NCBI GenBank assembly: GCA_021202635.1
Contig: JAJQCQ010000093.1
Coordinates: forward strand, 62,001-126,000
DNA from: Lachnospiraceae bacterium
GTDB lineage: Bacteria; Bacillota; Clostridia; Lachnospirales; Lachnospiraceae
Length of the DNA: 64,000 bases
Direction: 5' to 3'
Both the position numbers and the translations under genes were made by a program. Shown in pieces: positions 63,508 through 64,000 of the stretch. How positions within the stretch are numbered: position 1 is the stretch's first letter; each line of letters opens with the position of its first letter. Under the pieces are notes generated by a model. It ran no database searches and was not told the origin of the DNA. It saw only the letters and a list, made by a program, of their open reading frames with translations.

Positions 63508-64000
63508 CGAATTACCTTCTTTCTCATGCTCAACATATCGTAAAAGGCTTCCAGCCTGGTCATCAGTCCCGTATCGCTGGTCTGCGAATCGTAGGTCAGA
63601 TACAAAATCGGGATTTTGTAATCCGTGCCGATATTCTGAAGCACCGGCATGATATCGATCTCCGGCGTGCATCCGGCAGACTTCACATGGATGATCCCGT
63701 CAAACCCGCGCTCCGCATAGTCTCTGGCACACCAGATATTCGCCGTAGAGGTCGGTCCCATCTCATAGCGGCAGAGATCCCGGATCCGCACATTCAGGTT
63801 TTTTTCTCCGCTGTAGTGCAGGTTTCGGTGGGAAATATTCATCCACCGATGCACCTCCACCCCCATGTCACAGAGCTTCTGCTCCAGCTCCAGATTGGAA
63901 AAATCATCCTGCACCGTAAAATACTCGCCGATCAGTCCCACCCGGATGGGCTCCTCTTTTTTCAGCGGGATGTCATGGAACGCACTTTTCACACGCTGAT
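63504..64000 (-). CDS. 2-hydroxyacyl-CoA dehydratase-like protein, C-terminal part (partial)
   Basis: Only the last 165 residues are in the window; the frame is open to the edge, so the GTG at 63992 is internal. RVGLIGEYFTVQDDFSNLEL, GFDGIIHVKSAGCTPEIDIM and DSQTSDTGLMTRLEAFYDML match the C-terminal domain of HgdB/DUF2229-type D-component proteins. The neighbouring activase supports this. The substrate cannot be told; these stand-alone pairs may not be classical 2-hydroxyglutaryl-CoA enzymes. Confidence 0.75.
   Translation of the reverse strand, partial: QRVKSAFHDIPLKKEEPIRVGLIGEYFTVQDDFSNLELEQKLCDMGVEVHRWMNISHRNLHYSGEKNLNVRIRDLCRYEMGPTSTANIWCARDYAERGFDGIIHVKSAGCTPEIDIMPVLQNIGTDYKIPILYLTYDSQTSDTGLMTRLEAFYDMLSMRKKVIR

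Overview
The window looks like the chromosome of a Gram-positive, anaerobic, endospore-forming member of the Clostridia, most probably Lachnospiraceae. The signs are a Clostridia-type heat-shock operon (hrcA-grpE-dnaK-dnaJ with a CIRCE operator), spoIIP, a ferredoxin-type [FeFe] hydrogenase, class I two-subunit fumarase, formate-THF ligase, a 2-hydroxyacyl-CoA dehydratase activase, and BspA-like and choline-binding-like surface proteins. About 50 of the roughly 57 genes lie on the minus strand. No rRNA, tRNA, CRISPR array or intact insertion sequence was seen.

Layout. 1-7.9 kb is accessory: a frameshifted leucine-rich-repeat surface protein divergent from a small XRE regulator, hpf, an isolated hisA of the eukaryotic type, an AAA-ATPase/PD-(D/E)XK protein with a truncated RhuM gene and a small XRE gene, an acidic lipoprotein and a membrane-anchored FMN-binding-like protein. 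7.8-15.4 kb carries a DUF1576 membrane protein, fhs with a long leader that looks like a tandem ZTP-type plus THF riboswitch, a YdcF-like protein, a SEC-C protein, an L,D-transpeptidase and a zinc-dependent phospholipase C-like protein. 15.7-20.1 kb is carAB. 20.3-27.8 kb has a peptidoglycan-binding protein, nrdR, lepA, spoIIP, three small unknown genes and a YdcF/MocR pair. 29-36.4 kb has glnS, a homocysteine methyltransferase, the hydrogenase, fumarase and the tRNA-hydroxylation pair trhP/trmR.

36-54 kb is a long housekeeping run whose gene content recalls the B. subtilis yrr and dnaK regions: ylbF, rnj, DUF1292, ruvX, ireB, mtaB, an HPr-like gene (plus strand), thiI, a cysteine desulfurase, rsmE, prmA, dnaJ, dnaK, grpE and hrcA. 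RNA modification is the theme: trmR/trhP act on wobble uridine, mtaB on t6A37, thiI plus the cysteine desulfurase on s4U8, and rsmE on 16S rRNA. 54-61 kb codes for secreted cell-surface proteins (SGNH hydrolase, beta-lactamase-like serine hydrolase with wall-binding repeats, and a 1121-residue duplicated surface protein). The window ends with an aldo-keto reductase and a 2-hydroxyacyl-CoA dehydratase activase module cut by the edge.

Two window-wide patterns matter. Three genes (LRR protein, rsmE, activase) are each broken by a one-base change in a poly-A run, which suggests homopolymer sequencing errors or slippage rather than decay. At least three families of short palindromic repeats are scattered between genes, one of them in three copies of exactly 62 bp, two of which lie a few bases after the dnaK and dnaJ stop codons.
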